Below are positions 32,286-40,924 of a DNA stretch of 41,667 nt, one piece after another. The position numbers and the translations under genes are program-made. Source of the stretch: an uncultured Hyphomicrobiales bacterium. Its GTDB lineage: Bacteria; Pseudomonadota; Alphaproteobacteria; Rhizobiales; Xanthobacteraceae. Position 1 is the stretch's first letter. Each line of letters starts with the position of its first letter. The notes below the pieces were generated by a model. That model searched no databases. It was not told where the DNA came from and saw only the letters and a list, made by a program, of their open reading frames with translations. The stretch is from the NCBI GenBank assembly GCA_903929045.1, contig CAIYTE010000033.1, positions 1 through 41,667 on the forward strand, written 5' to 3'.

Positions 32286-33813
32286 GATGCATCCCTAACT
32301 GTAGAATGTTCTCTTCCGTCAGCCGGTCGCGCGGCAATTCGCCGGCGATGCGGCCCTCGCGCATGACGTAAGCGCGGTCGCAGACATTGACGATTTCGCT
32401 GAGTTCCGAGCTGATCATCAGCACCGCGGCGCCGTTCTCGACCAAATCGTACATCACCGCAAAGATTTCGGCCTTGGCGCCGACGTCGATGCCGCGGGTC
32501 GGTTCGTCGAAGATGAACAGCCGCGCGTCCGCCGTCAGCCACTTGCCGATGACGACCTTCTGTTGATTGCCGCCCGAGAGCACCTGCACGGCGCGGCGCG
32601 GCGATGGCGTGGCGACGCGCAGCTTGCGGATCATGGCTTCGGCGGCCTGCCCGGCTTTGCCAGGGTTAAAGATACGCGCCGGAAACATTTTATCCAGCGC
32701 CGCCAGCACGATGTTGTCGCCAACCGAGCGTATAAGCGCCAGACCTTGCGCCTTGCGGCTTTCCGGAATGAGCGCGACACCCATCCGCGTGGCCTGATCC
32801 GGGCCGCCGGTGAATTTTTTGCCGAAAATCGTGATGTCGCCGCTCGTGATACGGTCGGCGCCAAAAATCGCGCGCGCTACTTCGGTGCGGCCAGAGCCGA
32901 CCAGACCGCACAGCCCGACAATCTCGCCGGCACGGACTTTGAGATTGATATCGGCGATGCCGCTCGGCGCGTTGAGGCCGGCGACGTCGAGCGCCACCTC
33001 CCCCGCCTTGATGTCGGCGCCACGGCGATGAATGGCATCGACCTTGCGGCCGACCATCTTCTGCACCAGATCGCCCGGCGAAGTCTCGTGCGGCAGCACC
33101 GTCGCCACCATCTTGCCGTCGCGCAAGATCGTAATGCGGTCGCCAAGCAGGAAAACCTCCGCCATACGATGCGAGATGTAGACGATGGCGACACCGTTGG
33201 CTTTGAGGCGGCGCATCATGCCGAACAGATGTTCCGTCTCAGTATCCGACAGCGCCGAGGTCGGCTCATCCATCACCAGAATGCGCGCGTTCTGCGACAA
33301 GGCCTTGGCGATTTCGACGATCTGCTGCTGCGCCACGCCGAGCTTGTGCACCGGCGTATCGACGTCGATGTCGGAGCCGATCATGGCGAGGAAGCGTCTC
33401 GCCTCGCTGCGGATTTTCTGCCGGTCGATGGTGCCGGGCATCTTTCCCGGGAATTCGCGGCCGAGAAAAATGTTCTGCGCCACGCTGAGATAGGGAACCA
33501 GCGAGAATTCCTGAAAAATGACGGCGATACCGAAATGGCGCGCGTCCAACGTCGATTTGATCTCGATCTTCTCGCCGTTGTGGAGCATCTCGCCGGCATC
33601 GGCGACATAGGCGCCGCACAGCACCTTCATCAGCGACGATTTACCGGCGCCATTTTCGCCGCAGAGCATATGGATTTCGCCGCCCCAGATCGGGAACGAC
33701 ACATTGTCGAGCGCTTTGACGCCGGGAAACGTCTTGCTGATGCCGCGCAGTTCCAGCATCGGCGCCGAAGCCACCGCTTGCGTGTCGTCGGCAAGAGCGG
33801 TCACGGCGTTCAT
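32278..33813 (-). CDS. Ribose-type (RbsA family) double ABC ATPase
   Basis: This 511-residue protein has two ATPase domains in tandem. The first has Walker A GENGAGKSS at 52-60, then VIFQEFSLVPYLSVAQNIFLG and ILVMDEPTSALSD. The second has the degenerate Walker A GLVGSGRTE usual for RbsA, then LSGGNQQKVVIGKWL and FIFDEPTRGIDVG. ATG 33813 fits the family length. It has no ribosome site of its own but overlaps the stop of a 22-codon upstream ORF (ATGA). In-frame codons upstream to 33954 exist but match nothing expected. It is the first ABC gene of the leftward operon and energises the two RbsC-type permeases. Confidence 0.92.
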   Translation of the reverse strand: MNAVTALADDTQAVASAPMLELRGISKTFPGVKALDNVSFPIWGGEIHMLCGENGAGKSSLMKVLCGAYVADAGEMLHNGEKIEIKSTLDARHFGIAVIFQEFSLVPYLSVAQNIFLGREFPGKMPGTIDRQKIRSEARRFLAMIGSDIDVDTPVHKLGVAQQQIVEIAKALSQNARILVMDEPTSALSDTETEHLFGMMRRLKANGVAIVYISHRMAEVFLLGDRITILRDGKMVATVLPHETSPGDLVQKMVGRKVDAIHRRGADIKAGEVALDVAGLNAPSGIADINLKVRAGEIVGLCGLVGSGRTEVARAIFGADRITSGDITIFGKKFTGGPDQATRMGVALIPESRKAQGLALIRSVGDNIVLAALDKMFPARIFNPGKAGQAAEAMIRKLRVATPSPRRAVQVLSGGNQQKVVIGKWLTADARLFIFDEPTRGIDVGAKAEIFAVMYDLVENGAAVLMISSELSEIVNVCDRAYVMREGRIAGELPRDRLTEENILQLGMHHE

Positions 33814-33878
33814 CGCGGGCCGCAACACGAACTTCGGGCGCGCAACGCCGCGCAGCCACACCTCAAGCCGGAAACCAT
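33810..33878 (-). CDS. Possible 22-residue Cys-rich leader peptide coupled to the RbsA-type gene
   Basis: ATG 33878 is preceded by GGAGGAG (33881-33887 on the minus strand), the best ribosome site near this operon's start. The frame encodes 22 residues with four Cys (CGC near residue 8 and CC near residue 18). It stops at a TGA that overlaps the RbsA-type ATG by 4 bases. The ABC gene itself lacks a ribosome site. The layout suggests translational coupling or attenuation. It could also be a chance frame; there is no homology evidence. Confidence 0.45.
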   Translation of the reverse strand: MVSGLRCGCAALRARSSCCGPR

Positions 33879-34625
33879 CACTCCTCCGCGTTTCTTCCCA
33901 ACACGCTCTACCGCGCAGGTCTTGATGCCTGCGTTGTGCGCCGCAGCTTGCCACGTTATCGCGTCACGGTAAAACCATTTGCCGCGCACGCCGATTTCCG
34001 GAAAGCATATTGTTTGTGCATGCTGCAGCGCACACGGTGCGGCAAAGTCGCGATGATAATCAACCGATACTTCAGCGATGCATCCGCCAACGGGCGGAAG
34101 CGCTCTTCGGATCGCGTGACGCATCGAGCGAGATGTCCGGATCATCATCGATTGCTTTGCATTTCTGCAGAGACGCCTTGAACACGCTCCACTCAGCGGA
34201 ACGAGACGAAACGCCGCGGCGACGTAAACAGCAGATCAACACGCTGCGTACATTGCGATGATCACTCACAAGCGTGTTGCGGTCCGCGTGGCATGCACAT
34301 ACGATGCGATGACATAACCACGTTCTCAAACGTGGAATGTTCAGGGACGTAAACGCTTAAGTTGTTCTCGGCTTGTTACGTGAAGGCTTTAAGCCCACGA
34401 TTCAAATCGGGATGCGAGGTGGGCTAGTGCTCTTTCCTCTCGCGAAAACCAAGTGTGGAAGTGTGCTTGCCGCTTGTCCGCGGCCGGCTGCAACGGGCCG
34501 CTTTGTGCCCTCCATCTGCCAAAACACCACCGATCTGATCACGGTCCATCGTTACCGGTCGCGGAGTCGTGTCCGCCGCCGCGCTTTCTTGATCGCTGCC
34601 AAAAACAACACGCAGGGAGGAAGTG
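33879..34625. other. Long divergent intergenic region without a convincing gene
   Basis: This 747-base stretch separates two divergent ABC operons. I find no ORF with coding character. It holds four copies of a CAACACGCT-type motif, a 7-bp hairpin at 34318-34335 (CCACGTT, CTCA loop, AACGTGG), and a possible ACGTAA/TTACGT inverted pair near 34344-34381. The last bases before 34626 include GGGAGGAA, the ribosome site of the next gene. It is less GC-rich than the genes around it, as expected of a control region. Confidence 0.6.
33899..34279. promoter_or_regulatory. Cluster of four CAACACGCT-type motifs
   Basis: The 8-mer AACACGCT occurs at 33900-33907, 34181-34188 and 34238-34245, and in reverse (AGCGTGTT) at 34271-34278. 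Three copies extend to CAACACGCT. The last two form an inverted pair with a 25-base spacer. Random occurrence of four copies in this length is unlikely (well under one copy expected). One copy is about 20 bases upstream of the leader-peptide start. It may be an operator array for an unidentified regulator. Confidence 0.5.
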
Positions 34626-36065
34626 ATGACCAAGTTGGATATGTCGCGACGAACTTTGTTGCAGGGCAGCGCCGGATTCGCTGCCGCTAATCTGCTGCCG
34701 GGCGCGCCCTTCGCGCACGCCGCGACAATGGAAGAAAGCATCATCGAGGCCGGCAAAGCCGCAGGACCCGCCGCGGTCACCGGCATGATCTGGTCGCCTT
34801 ACCTGGTGCCGATGCAGCCGGTCATCGCCGAATTCTCCAAGCACACCAACATCACCATCGGCTCGGTACAGGACATCTCGATCTTCGACGCGCCGCAGCG
34901 CGCCATGGCCGAAGCGTTGTCGCGCTCGGCGCAGTTCGATTTCATCCATATCGACTCGAACATGATCCCGTCGCTGGCCTCCGCCGGCTATCTCGAGCCG
35001 CTCGACGAATACATCAAGAAGGCGAACTACAAGAGCGAGGCGGTCGGCGACTACGGCAACTTCATGACCTATGGCGGCAGCACCTACGGCGTGCCGACCG
35101 ACGGCAACGTCCACATCCAGTATCTGCGCAAGGACATCGTCGAGGACCCGGACAACAAGAAGCGGTTTGCCGACAAATTCGGCAAGGAACCGGCGATGCC
35201 GCAAACCTGGGAAGAAAGCCTGCGCATCCAGGAATTCTTCATGGATACGTCCAAGGACCTCTACGGCTCCGGCAACCTGCGCAACCGCGCCAACGGCGTG
35301 ACGTGGTGGTACATGATCTACTACAGCGCCGGCGGCTTCCCGTTCGACGACGATATGAAGCCGACCTTGAACACGCCCGCCGGCCAATATGCCGTCGACC
35401 TTTATCTGCAAGACAAGAAGGTCAACCATCCGGAAGCCGCCAACTGGGGCACGCCGCAGATGATCCCGCGCATCGCGCAGGGCCATGTGGTGAACTGCCA
35501 GTACTGGGACGGCACCGCAAAGCTCAACGAGAACAAGGAAAAATCCAAGACCACCGGCAAGTGGCTGTACGGCCTGGTGCCCGGCTCGGATTTCTCCGGC
35601 AAGCGCATCCACCGCTCGGTGTCGTCGCCGCTGGCGGCCATCCTGATCAACAAATACAGCCCGCGCAAAGCGCAGGCCGCCTATATGGCGCTGTGGCTCG
35701 GCTCCGGCAAGAACAGCGTGCCGATCGTGTCCGATCCGGTGAACACCTTCAACGACGCCTGGGCGAAGGAGCACATGACGTCGAAGGTCGTGCAGGACGC
35801 CTACAGCCCCGGCGGCGTCAAAGCTATCGAGACCAATTTCGGCGTTGTGGCACCGCCGATCTATCTCACCGGTTATCTCGAATTCCAGGACGCGCTCGGC
35901 AAGAACCTTTCGGAAGCCTATGTCGGCCAGCTCCCCGCAAAGGACGTCCTATCCAAGACCGAGAATGAATGGAACGCGATCATCGGACGCATCGGCCGCG
36001 CCAAGCTGAAGAAGGATCTGGCGAGCTACAAGGCCGTGATGCCGAAGCGGCTTGTGCCGGCATGA
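34626..36065 (+). CDS. Family 1 extracellular solute-binding protein with Tat signal
   Basis: This 479-residue protein belongs to the MalE/UgpB-like family 1 binding proteins. The N-terminus, SRRTLLQGSAGFAAANLLPG, carries a twin-arginine motif, so it is likely exported folded by the Tat system. Later segments, EPLDEYIKKANY, PTDGNVHIQYLRKD, and PQTWEESLRIQEFF, are typical of the hinge and ligand region. ATG 34626 has GGGAGGAA just upstream; GTG 34623 is an alternative. It is the first gene of the rightward ABC operon. The C-terminal half has no unusual break. The ligand is unknown; sugar-like or ester compounds are possible given the hydrolases downstream. Confidence 0.9.
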   Translation: MTKLDMSRRTLLQGSAGFAAANLLPGAPFAHAATMEESIIEAGKAAGPAAVTGMIWSPYLVPMQPVIAEFSKHTNITIGSVQDISIFDAPQRAMAEALSRSAQFDFIHIDSNMIPSLASAGYLEPLDEYIKKANYKSEAVGDYGNFMTYGGSTYGVPTDGNVHIQYLRKDIVEDPDNKKRFADKFGKEPAMPQTWEESLRIQEFFMDTSKDLYGSGNLRNRANGVTWWYMIYYSAGGFPFDDDMKPTLNTPAGQYAVDLYLQDKKVNHPEAANWGTPQMIPRIAQGHVVNCQYWDGTAKLNENKEKSKTTGKWLYGLVPGSDFSGKRIHRSVSSPLAAILINKYSPRKAQAAYMALWLGSGKNSVPIVSDPVNTFNDAWAKEHMTSKVVQDAYSPGGVKAIETNFGVVAPPIYLTGYLEFQDALGKNLSEAYVGQLPAKDVLSKTENEWNAIIGRIGRAKLKKDLASYKAVMPKRLVPA

Positions 36066-36091
36066 CGCACCGCGCGCCCTGAACAGCAAGA

Positions 36092-36116
36092 CCGGACGAG
36101 CACAGTGCTCGTCCGG
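36092..36116 (+). other. Intercistronic stem-loop in the ABC operon
   Basis: CCGGACGAGCAC and GTGCTCGTCCGG are exact inverted copies around a single A, which should fold into a strong hairpin with a tight loop. It is not followed by a T-run, so it is not a standard terminator. It lies between the binding-protein gene and the first permease gene, where such stems often stabilise the upstream message and give more binding protein than permease. Confidence 0.65.
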
Positions 36117-36136
36117 AAGACCCTCTGAGGTGAGGC

Positions 36137-37117
36137 ATGGCTGTCGCCGCTTATCCCAACGACGTTGACCCGCAGGCGCCCGCGCGTGAAATATCGCGGC
36201 GGCGCGCCGTCCGGCGTTTCAAGATCTCGCTGCTCGCGCCGCTGATTGCACTGTTCGCCTTTGTGCTGATCCCCGTGCTGCTGCTGCAGCTCTATTTCTC
36301 GTTGCATCAATGGACGGTGTATCTGAGCTCCTGGTGGGAGGCCGATTTCGTCGGCTTCGACCTGTTTCAGGAAGTGCTCACGGACGAACGCTTCGGCTGG
36401 GCGGTGGTCCGCTCGCTGGCCTTCGCCACAGGCTCGACCTTCGGCTGCTTCATCTTCGGCTTTCTGCTGGCCTACCTGATGTACAAGCCGTTCCGCGGCC
36501 AGGCCTTCTTCTACATCCTCTTCCTGCTGCCCATGCTGACGGTGCCGGTCGTCGTCGCCTATACGGCGGAAATGATGCTGTACCAGAGCGGTCCGCTCAA
36601 CGACCTCATCACCCGCCTGATCGGCGTCGACTTCAAACCGGCATGGCTGAGCAATCCGCATCTCGCGCTGTTGACCGTCGGCCTGCTCGAAATCTGGAAC
36701 TGGACACCTTTCTCATTCATCATCATGTCGGCGGGCCTCGCCGCCATTCCGAAAGAGCCGATCGAAGCCGCGCAAATTCTCGGCGCGTCGAAATGGCGGA
36801 TCTTCTGGGAAGTGCAGTTGCCGCTGTTGCGTCCGGTCATTCTGCTGGCGCTGGTCCTGCGCTTCCTTGAGGCGATGGCGGAATTTCCGAAGACCTGGGC
36901 GCTGTTCCAGGGCGGGCCCGGCTCCGCGACCGAAACGCTGCCGGTCTACATCTTCATGACGACGTGGCAGTACTTTCAGATCTCCAAGGGCGCGGCGATG
37001 TCCTACATCGTCATGCTGATGATGATCGTCATCGTGCTGGGCGCGATCCAGCTGTTGCGCCGGGAGAAACGCGCGCTCGACAAGATGTACGCCCCCGCGC
37101 CCAAGGTGGAGGCGTAA
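36137..37117 (+). CDS. MalF/UgpA-type ABC permease
   Basis: This 326-residue inner-membrane protein has about six hydrophobic segments. The coupling EAA loop, EAAQILGASKWRIFWEVQLPLL, contacts the ATPase. The first cytoplasmic residues are basic (EISRRRAVRRFK). ATG 36137 follows GAGGTGAGGC. It abuts the next gene with no gap between stop and start. It forms the pore with the MalG-type partner. Confidence 0.92.
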   Translation: MAVAAYPNDVDPQAPAREISRRRAVRRFKISLLAPLIALFAFVLIPVLLLQLYFSLHQWTVYLSSWWEADFVGFDLFQEVLTDERFGWAVVRSLAFATGSTFGCFIFGFLLAYLMYKPFRGQAFFYILFLLPMLTVPVVVAYTAEMMLYQSGPLNDLITRLIGVDFKPAWLSNPHLALLTVGLLEIWNWTPFSFIIMSAGLAAIPKEPIEAAQILGASKWRIFWEVQLPLLRPVILLALVLRFLEAMAEFPKTWALFQGGPGSATETLPVYIFMTTWQYFQISKGAAMSYIVMLMMIVIVLGAIQLLRREKRALDKMYAPAPKVEA

Positions 37118-37999
37118 ATGTCGATGACCAAATCGAAGCGCCGCCGCATCACGACTTATGTTCGTTACATCGTGCTCAGCCTCTGGGCGCTGGCGGCATT
37201 CTTCCCGATCTACTGGATCGTCTCGACCTCCTTCAAGATCGACACGCAGTGGTTCGCCTGGCCGCCCTATTATTTCCCCAGCCCGCCGACGCTCTCGAAT
37301 TACATGAATGTGTGGTTCGGCGCCGAGGAATACACCCAGACGCAATACGCCATTTCTTCGCAGAAGCCGCTCATCTCGCTCTGGAATTCGACGGTCATCG
37401 CGACGGTGTCGACCTTCCTATCGGTGTTCTTCGGCTCGATCATCGCCTACGGGGTGTCGCGCTATAAGATCTTGTCCGAAGCGCGCATGTTCCAGCTGCT
37501 GATGCTGCGCATGATCCCGCCCATCGTCATCGCCGCGCCGCTGTCGCTCTATTATTCGGCCATCGGCCTGCTCGATAGCCGCACCGGCCTGATCCTGGTC
37601 TATTTCCTCACCACGCTGCCTTACGCCGTGTGGATGACCAAGAGCTTCATCGATGAAGTGCCGCGCGAGGTCGAACAGGCCGCGGAAATTCTCGGCGCCT
37701 CGCGCTGGCGCACGATCTTCGAGGTCGTCCTGCCGCTGATCCGCTCCGGTCTGGTGGCGACGTTCCTGTTCATCCTGATCCTGACCTGGAGCGAGTATCT
37801 GCTGGCGCTCATCATCACCAAGACGCAAGTGACGACGCTGCCCATCGAACTGTCGAAATATCAGGGCTCGACGGAGGGCCGCGTCTACGGCCGGCAGGCG
37901 GCGCTCGCCGTCGGCATCACGGTGCCGCTTATGATCGTTGGCCTGATCATCCGCAAACATCTGGCGCGCGGCTTCAGCTTCGGCATGGTACGGAGATAA
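37118..37999 (+). CDS. MalG/UgpE-type ABC permease
   Basis: This 293-residue membrane protein has six segments and the EAA coupling loop EQAAEILGASRWRTIFEVVLP. ALAAFFPIYWIVSTSFKIDTQW near the start and TTLPIELSKYQGSTEGRVYGRQ near the end are typical of the MalG branch. A GGAGG site lies in the last codons of the upstream gene. It partners the MalF-type subunit and the ATPase encoded 2 bases further on. Confidence 0.92.
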   Translation: MSMTKSKRRRITTYVRYIVLSLWALAAFFPIYWIVSTSFKIDTQWFAWPPYYFPSPPTLSNYMNVWFGAEEYTQTQYAISSQKPLISLWNSTVIATVSTFLSVFFGSIIAYGVSRYKILSEARMFQLLMLRMIPPIVIAAPLSLYYSAIGLLDSRTGLILVYFLTTLPYAVWMTKSFIDEVPREVEQAAEILGASRWRTIFEVVLPLIRSGLVATFLFILILTWSEYLLALIITKTQVTTLPIELSKYQGSTEGRVYGRQAALAVGITVPLMIVGLIIRKHLARGFSFGMVRR

Positions 38000-38001
38000 A
38001 C

Positions 38002-39093
38002 GTGGCACGTATCGAGTTGGTCAATCTCGAAAAGTCCTTCGGCTTCGTCAAAGCCGTAAAAGGCCTGAACTTCACCATCGAGGACGGGGAGTTCATCGTC
38101 TTTGTCGGGCCGTCCGGCTGCGGCAAGACGACGACGCTGCGCATGATCGCCGGGTTCGAGGATCCGACCGGTGGTGAAATCCGCATCGATGGCCGCGTCG
38201 TCAACGATCTGGAGCCGCGTGATCGCGGGCTCGGCATGGTGTTCCAGAGCCATGCGCTGTTTCCTCACAAGAATGTGGCGCAGAACATCGAGTTCGGCCT
38301 GCGCATGAAGGATGTGCCGGCGGCTGAACGGGTCAAACGCGTGCGCGAGGTGGCGCAGATGGTCCGCATCGAGCACCTGCTCGAAAAAATGCCGGCGCAG
38401 TGTTCGGGTGGGGAGTCGCAACGCGTGGCGCTGGCCCGCACCCTCGTGACCAACCCATCGACCTTCCTGCTCGACGAACCGCTCTCCAGCCTCGACGCGA
38501 AACTGCGCCGCGAGCTGCGCGCCGAGTGCGACCGCTTGCATCAGGTGCTGAAGCATACTTTCATTTTCGTGACGCACGATCAGGAAGAGGCGATGACCCT
38601 CGCCGACCGGATCTTCGTCATGCACGCAGGTGAGATTGTTCAGGTCGGATCGCCAATGGAAATCTACTCCCAGCCGGCCAACCGTTTTGTCGCGGACTTT
38701 TTCGGTTCACCCTCGATGAATCTGGTGAACGGCGAAATCGTCCACGACAACGGTGCGCTGCGGTTCCGCGCGGCGCCGTTCGATATCGCCCTGCCCGACC
38801 GCTTCAAATCGGCGGCGCCCGGCAAGGGCACGCTCGGCATTCGGCCGGAAAGCGTCAGCGTCGCGGCCGGAGTCTCCAAGGGCGACGTCGAGTTGCCGGT
38901 TCGGCTCGTCGAACCGCTCGGCAAGGACACCTTGCTCTATTTCGAGGCCGACACTGACAGGCCTTTCGTCGCCGTGACCGAGGGCTTCGACATGGCCCAC
39001 GTCAATGTCGGCGAGCGCGTGCCGCTGTCGCTCGACCCGCGCCGCATTCAACTGTTCGACGCCACCGGTCAGCGCGTCGAAGCGTCAGCTTAA
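38002..39093 (+). CDS. UgpC/MalK-type ABC transporter ATPase
   Basis: This 363-residue ATPase has Walker A GPSGCGKTT at 36-44, a Q-loop Gln82 (VFQSHALFPHKNVAQNI), the signature CSGGE at 134-138 (instead of LSGGQ), Walker B FLLDEP at 155-160 and the switch His192 (THDQEEAMTLADR). The C-terminal third, about 240-360, is a TOBE/OB regulatory domain (LGIRPESVSV). It starts at GTG 38002 with GGAG upstream. MalK-like ATPases sometimes serve several permeases, but this copy is embedded in its own operon. Confidence 0.93.
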   Translation: MARIELVNLEKSFGFVKAVKGLNFTIEDGEFIVFVGPSGCGKTTTLRMIAGFEDPTGGEIRIDGRVVNDLEPRDRGLGMVFQSHALFPHKNVAQNIEFGLRMKDVPAAERVKRVREVAQMVRIEHLLEKMPAQCSGGESQRVALARTLVTNPSTFLLDEPLSSLDAKLRRELRAECDRLHQVLKHTFIFVTHDQEEAMTLADRIFVMHAGEIVQVGSPMEIYSQPANRFVADFFGSPSMNLVNGEIVHDNGALRFRAAPFDIALPDRFKSAAPGKGTLGIRPESVSVAAGVSKGDVELPVRLVEPLGKDTLLYFEADTDRPFVAVTEGFDMAHVNVGERVPLSLDPRRIQLFDATGQRVEASA

Positions 39094-39142
39094 AAACTAA
39101 TCTTCTCGAACCACGTACAAAACCAAAACTCCCGAGGAAGCC

Positions 39143-40900
39143 ATGGACTACCGTGAGAAAAGCGAGATCCGCGACGGCATGCGGATCGACTGGGACATGC
39201 CGATCAAGATGGACGACGGCATCGTCCTGCGGTGCGACATCTACCGGCCGATCGCCGAGGGCAAGTACCCGGTGATCATGACCTACGGCCCTTACGGCAA
39301 GTGGCTCGCCTTTCAGGACCTCTACAAGGACCAATGGGAGCGCATGTGCGCCGACCAGCCGGACGTTCCGGCGAACTCGACGAACAAGTATCAACAGTGG
39401 GAAGTCGTCGATCCGGAAAAATGGGTGCCGGACGGCTATGTCTGTATCCGCGTCGACAGCCGCGGCGCCGGCCGCTCACCGGGCGTCATCGACATCTGGT
39501 CGCTGCGTGAGGCAACGGATCAAGCGCAATGCGTCGACTGGGCCGGTGTCCAGCCGTGGTCGAACGGCAAAGTCGGCCTCAACGGCATCTCCTATTACGC
39601 CGAGAACCAGTGGCAAACCGCCGCGCTGCAGCCGAAGCATTTGGCGGCGATCTGTACATGGGAAGGTGCGGCCGACTTCTACCGCGACATGGCGCACCAT
39701 GGCGGCATCTTTAATCGCGGCTTCGTCGAAGGCTGGTCGAAGGCACAGGTCTACACGCTGCAGAACGGCCGCGGCACGCGCGGCTTCAAAAGCCGCATGA
39801 CCGGCGACTGGGTGTCCGGGCCGGAAACCTTGTCCGAAGAAGAACTCGGCAAGAACCGCAACAATTTCTACGAGGATTGCCTCGCCCGCAAACTCGACAC
39901 CGACGAGTTCTGGCAGTCGCGCATGCCGAATTGGGACAAGGTCAAGGTGCCTCTGCTCTCATCGGCCAACTGGGGCGGCCAGGGCCTGCATCCGCGCGGC
40001 AATTTCGAAGGCTTCGTGCGCTCGGCGTCGGAGAACAAGTGGCTCGAGGTGCACGGCATCGAGCACTGGACGCATTTCTACACCAACTACGGTGTCGACC
40101 TGCAAAAGCGCTTTTTCGGCAAATTCCTGAAGGGCGAGGATGCCGGCTGGGATCATCAGCCGAAGGTGCAACTCCAGATCCGCCACCCCGGCGAGAAATT
40201 CGTCGAACGCCATGAGAATGAATGGCCGCTGGCGCGCACCCAGTGGACGAAGTTCTATCTCAACGCCTCCAACATGACGATGGCAGCGGGCACCACGGCG
40301 ACGAGCGCCGACTCGGTCACCTATAACGGCTTCAGCGAGGGCGTGACCTTCCTCACCGAGCCGCTGGAAGCCGACACCGAGATCACCGGACCGATCGCCG
40401 CGAAGCTGTGGGTGTCGTCGGCGACCGAGGACGCCGATCTCTTCCTCATCGTCCGCGTCTTCACGCCCGACTTGAAGGAAGTCGTCTTCCAGGGTGCGCT
40501 CGATGCCCGCACGCCGATCGCGCAGGGCTGGCTGCGGTGTTCGCATCGCAAGCTCGATCCGAAGCTGAGCGAGCCTTACCGGCCCTATCACACGCATGAC
40601 GAAGAGCAGAAACTCAAGCCGGGCCAGGCCTACGAAGTCGATGTCGAAGTCTGGCCGACCTGTATTGCCGTGCCGAAAGGCCATCGTATCGCGCTGTCGG
40701 TGCGCGGCACCGACTACGTCTATCCGGGCGAGCCGGGCGCCGGCGTCGAGACACTCGGCAAAGTGTGGACCGGCGTCGGGCCGTTCACGCATGACGACCC
40801 GCGCGACCGGCCGCCGGCCGTATTCGGCGGCGACGTTACGCTGCACGCCGGTCCGGACAAGCAGGCCTATCTGCTGCTGCCCGTCATTCCCAAGAAATAG
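39143..40900 (+). CDS. CocE/NonD-family hydrolase 1
   Basis: This 585-residue protein belongs to the CocE/NonD (peptidase S15-like) alpha/beta hydrolases, which split esters or amides. RVDSRGAGRSPG (103-114) and the nucleophile elbow GLNGISYYAENQW, with Ser150, are clear. The His is in GIEHWTHFY (305-313). A C-terminal beta jelly-roll begins near residue 400 (TFLTEPLEADTEITGPIAAKLWVSS). At the position of the usual catalytic Asp (GWYD in CocE), this protein reads NWGGQGLHPRGN. ATG 39143 follows GAGGAAG, 49 bases after the ATPase gene. No signal peptide is seen, so it should act in the cytoplasm on an imported compound. The substrate is unknown. Confidence 0.9.
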   Translation: MDYREKSEIRDGMRIDWDMPIKMDDGIVLRCDIYRPIAEGKYPVIMTYGPYGKWLAFQDLYKDQWERMCADQPDVPANSTNKYQQWEVVDPEKWVPDGYVCIRVDSRGAGRSPGVIDIWSLREATDQAQCVDWAGVQPWSNGKVGLNGISYYAENQWQTAALQPKHLAAICTWEGAADFYRDMAHHGGIFNRGFVEGWSKAQVYTLQNGRGTRGFKSRMTGDWVSGPETLSEEELGKNRNNFYEDCLARKLDTDEFWQSRMPNWDKVKVPLLSSANWGGQGLHPRGNFEGFVRSASENKWLEVHGIEHWTHFYTNYGVDLQKRFFGKFLKGEDAGWDHQPKVQLQIRHPGEKFVERHENEWPLARTQWTKFYLNASNMTMAAGTTATSADSVTYNGFSEGVTFLTEPLEADTEITGPIAAKLWVSSATEDADLFLIVRVFTPDLKEVVFQGALDARTPIAQGWLRCSHRKLDPKLSEPYRPYHTHDEEQKLKPGQAYEVDVEVWPTCIAVPKGHRIALSVRGTDYVYPGEPGAGVETLGKVWTGVGPFTHDDPRDRPPAVFGGDVTLHAGPDKQAYLLLPVIPKK

Positions 40901-40924
40901 TTTAGAAATTCCAGGAGCGAAGTC

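Noticed and set aside
33814-33954. 47-residue N-terminal extension of the RbsA-type ATPase
   Set aside because: No ribosome site and no similarity to the family; the ATG at 33813 gives normal length and couples to the short leader frame.
34318-34335. Hairpin as a transcription terminator
   Set aside because: The stem is only 7 bp, has no following T-run, and lies upstream of an operon rather than after a gene.
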